From Erythrophleum ivorense (lineage: Eukaryota > Streptophyta > Magnoliopsida > Fabales > Fabaceae): a DNA stretch of 64,000 bases. Below the pieces are notes generated by a model, which searched no databases, had not been told where the DNA came from, and saw only the letters and a list, made by a program, of their open reading frames with translations. Shown piece by piece: positions 63,482 through 64,000 of this stretch; the stretch's first letter is position 1, and the number at the start of each line of letters is the position of its first letter. The position numbers were made by a program, and so were the translations under genes. The stretch is from assembly GCA_026724425.1 (NCBI GenBank), contig JAIUCV010000011.1, positions 2,749,501 through 2,813,500 on the forward strand, in the 5' to 3' direction.

Positions 63482-63867
63482 AATTTTTTTTTTAATTTTT
63501 TAAAAACTATATATCATCTATTAATTTTTATATTACAAAATATTATTATTTTGTAAAATATATTAATTAATTTAATAATAAAAAAATAATTATAACATTA
63601 ATTTTTTAATTAACTAATTAAAATATTTAAAAAAATTTATTAAATATATATATTTATTATTTTACGCAATAACGCCCCGTTTTCCCCTCCAATCTCTCCA
63701 TTTCGGAGAGAAAAAAAATACATGGAACCCACTGTACTTTTTTCTCTATTTTTTCTCTTCTCCTCAATTTTTTCTTCAAACCAGATGAAAAAAAAATTTT
63801 GTTTTCCTCCCCCTCCTTCCCCTTCTCTCCACTTTTCTTTCATCCAAACGCACTGTCATGCTTTGTT

Positions 63868-64000
63868 CCCTGAATGGTTTATTCTGATGGCGTCACAAGC
63901 AATAATGGATTTTGTTAGGCGATGATGACAGCAATGAAATGGGGAAGGGACAACTGAATAATATAAATGAAGACTCAAAAAACATGTCCGCGTACATTGT
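63868..64000. other. Window end, no gene supported
   Basis: An ATG at 63889 opens only 12 codons. A coding exon running past the window end cannot be judged. Confidence 0.4.

Larger units (their letters stand above)
62860..63857. mobile_element. About 1-kb MITE-like element with palindromic core
   Basis: The left end GTTTGGAGGGGGGAAGAGAAAAG and right end CTTTTCTTTCATCCAAACGC form purine/pyrimidine inverted termini. A 10-bp repeat ATGCTTTGTT flanks the element (62850-62859, 63858-63867). The termini do not align to the last base, so exact ends and duplication length (8-10 bp) are uncertain. The interior is very AT-rich and non-coding, with a (TG)n tract and the GTCCGACTG palindromes. Confidence 0.65.

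Overview
This is a nuclear window from a flowering plant, almost certainly a eudicot and probably a rosid. The evidence is AT-rich intergenic DNA, many small exons with GT-AG introns, plant-specific proteins, and plant transposable elements (Copia LTR elements, an RTE-type LINE, MITEs). The species cannot be named from sequence alone.

Four protein-coding genes can be assembled exon by exon, all on the + strand. (1) 8146-12727, six exons: a membrane-anchored alpha/beta hydrolase of 497 aa. (2) 14213-42574, 27 exons: plant tRNA ligase RNL, 1176 aa from the first in-frame ATG or 1122 aa from a downstream ATG. It holds the ligase, kinase and cyclic phosphodiesterase domains that seal tRNA exon halves after intron removal. 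(3) 50956-52892, five exons: a secreted two-cupin vicilin-like seed protein of 485 aa, with a G-box/ABRE just upstream. (4) 59008-60552, four exons: a small ER thioredoxin-fold protein of 147 aa, PDIL5-1-like. In Arabidopsis RNL (At1g07910) and PDIL5-1 (At1g07960) are also near neighbours, so part of the order looks ancestral. The Arabidopsis genes between them (an eEF1A cluster) are absent here and a vicilin-like gene occupies the interval.

The tRNA ligase gene is spread over 28 kb for 3.5 kb of coding sequence because its introns hold insertions. Intron 4 carries a 1.8 kb non-coding LTR element (target duplication TACAT). Intron 12 carries an antisense RTE-clade LINE with an uninterrupted ORF of about 1012 codons and a 20-bp target duplication. 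Intron 20 carries a decayed Copia element (target duplication TCTAG) containing a second Copia fragment in opposite orientation and a 38-bp stub of an RTE 3' end with its own 15-bp duplication. The same intron also has a 594-bp Mutator-type MITE (9-bp duplication). Introns 15 and 23 contain local tandem duplications. All splice sites and the reading frame survive.

The intergenic DNA is mostly AT-rich and non-coding. Recognisable items are a 904-bp terminal-inverted-repeat element with two tRNA-like segments (45.5-46.4 kb), long AT-rich inverted arms (49.4-50.6 kb), a near-perfect 238-bp tandem duplication (56.1-56.6 kb), a LINE RNase H relic (57.1-58.0 kb), and a 1-kb MITE-like element with a palindromic GTCCGACTG core (62.9-63.9 kb). 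I found no rRNA gene, canonical tRNA gene, CRISPR array or prokaryote-type operon. The most biologically interesting signal is the transit-peptide-like N-terminal extension of the tRNA ligase, created by an upstream in-frame ATG.
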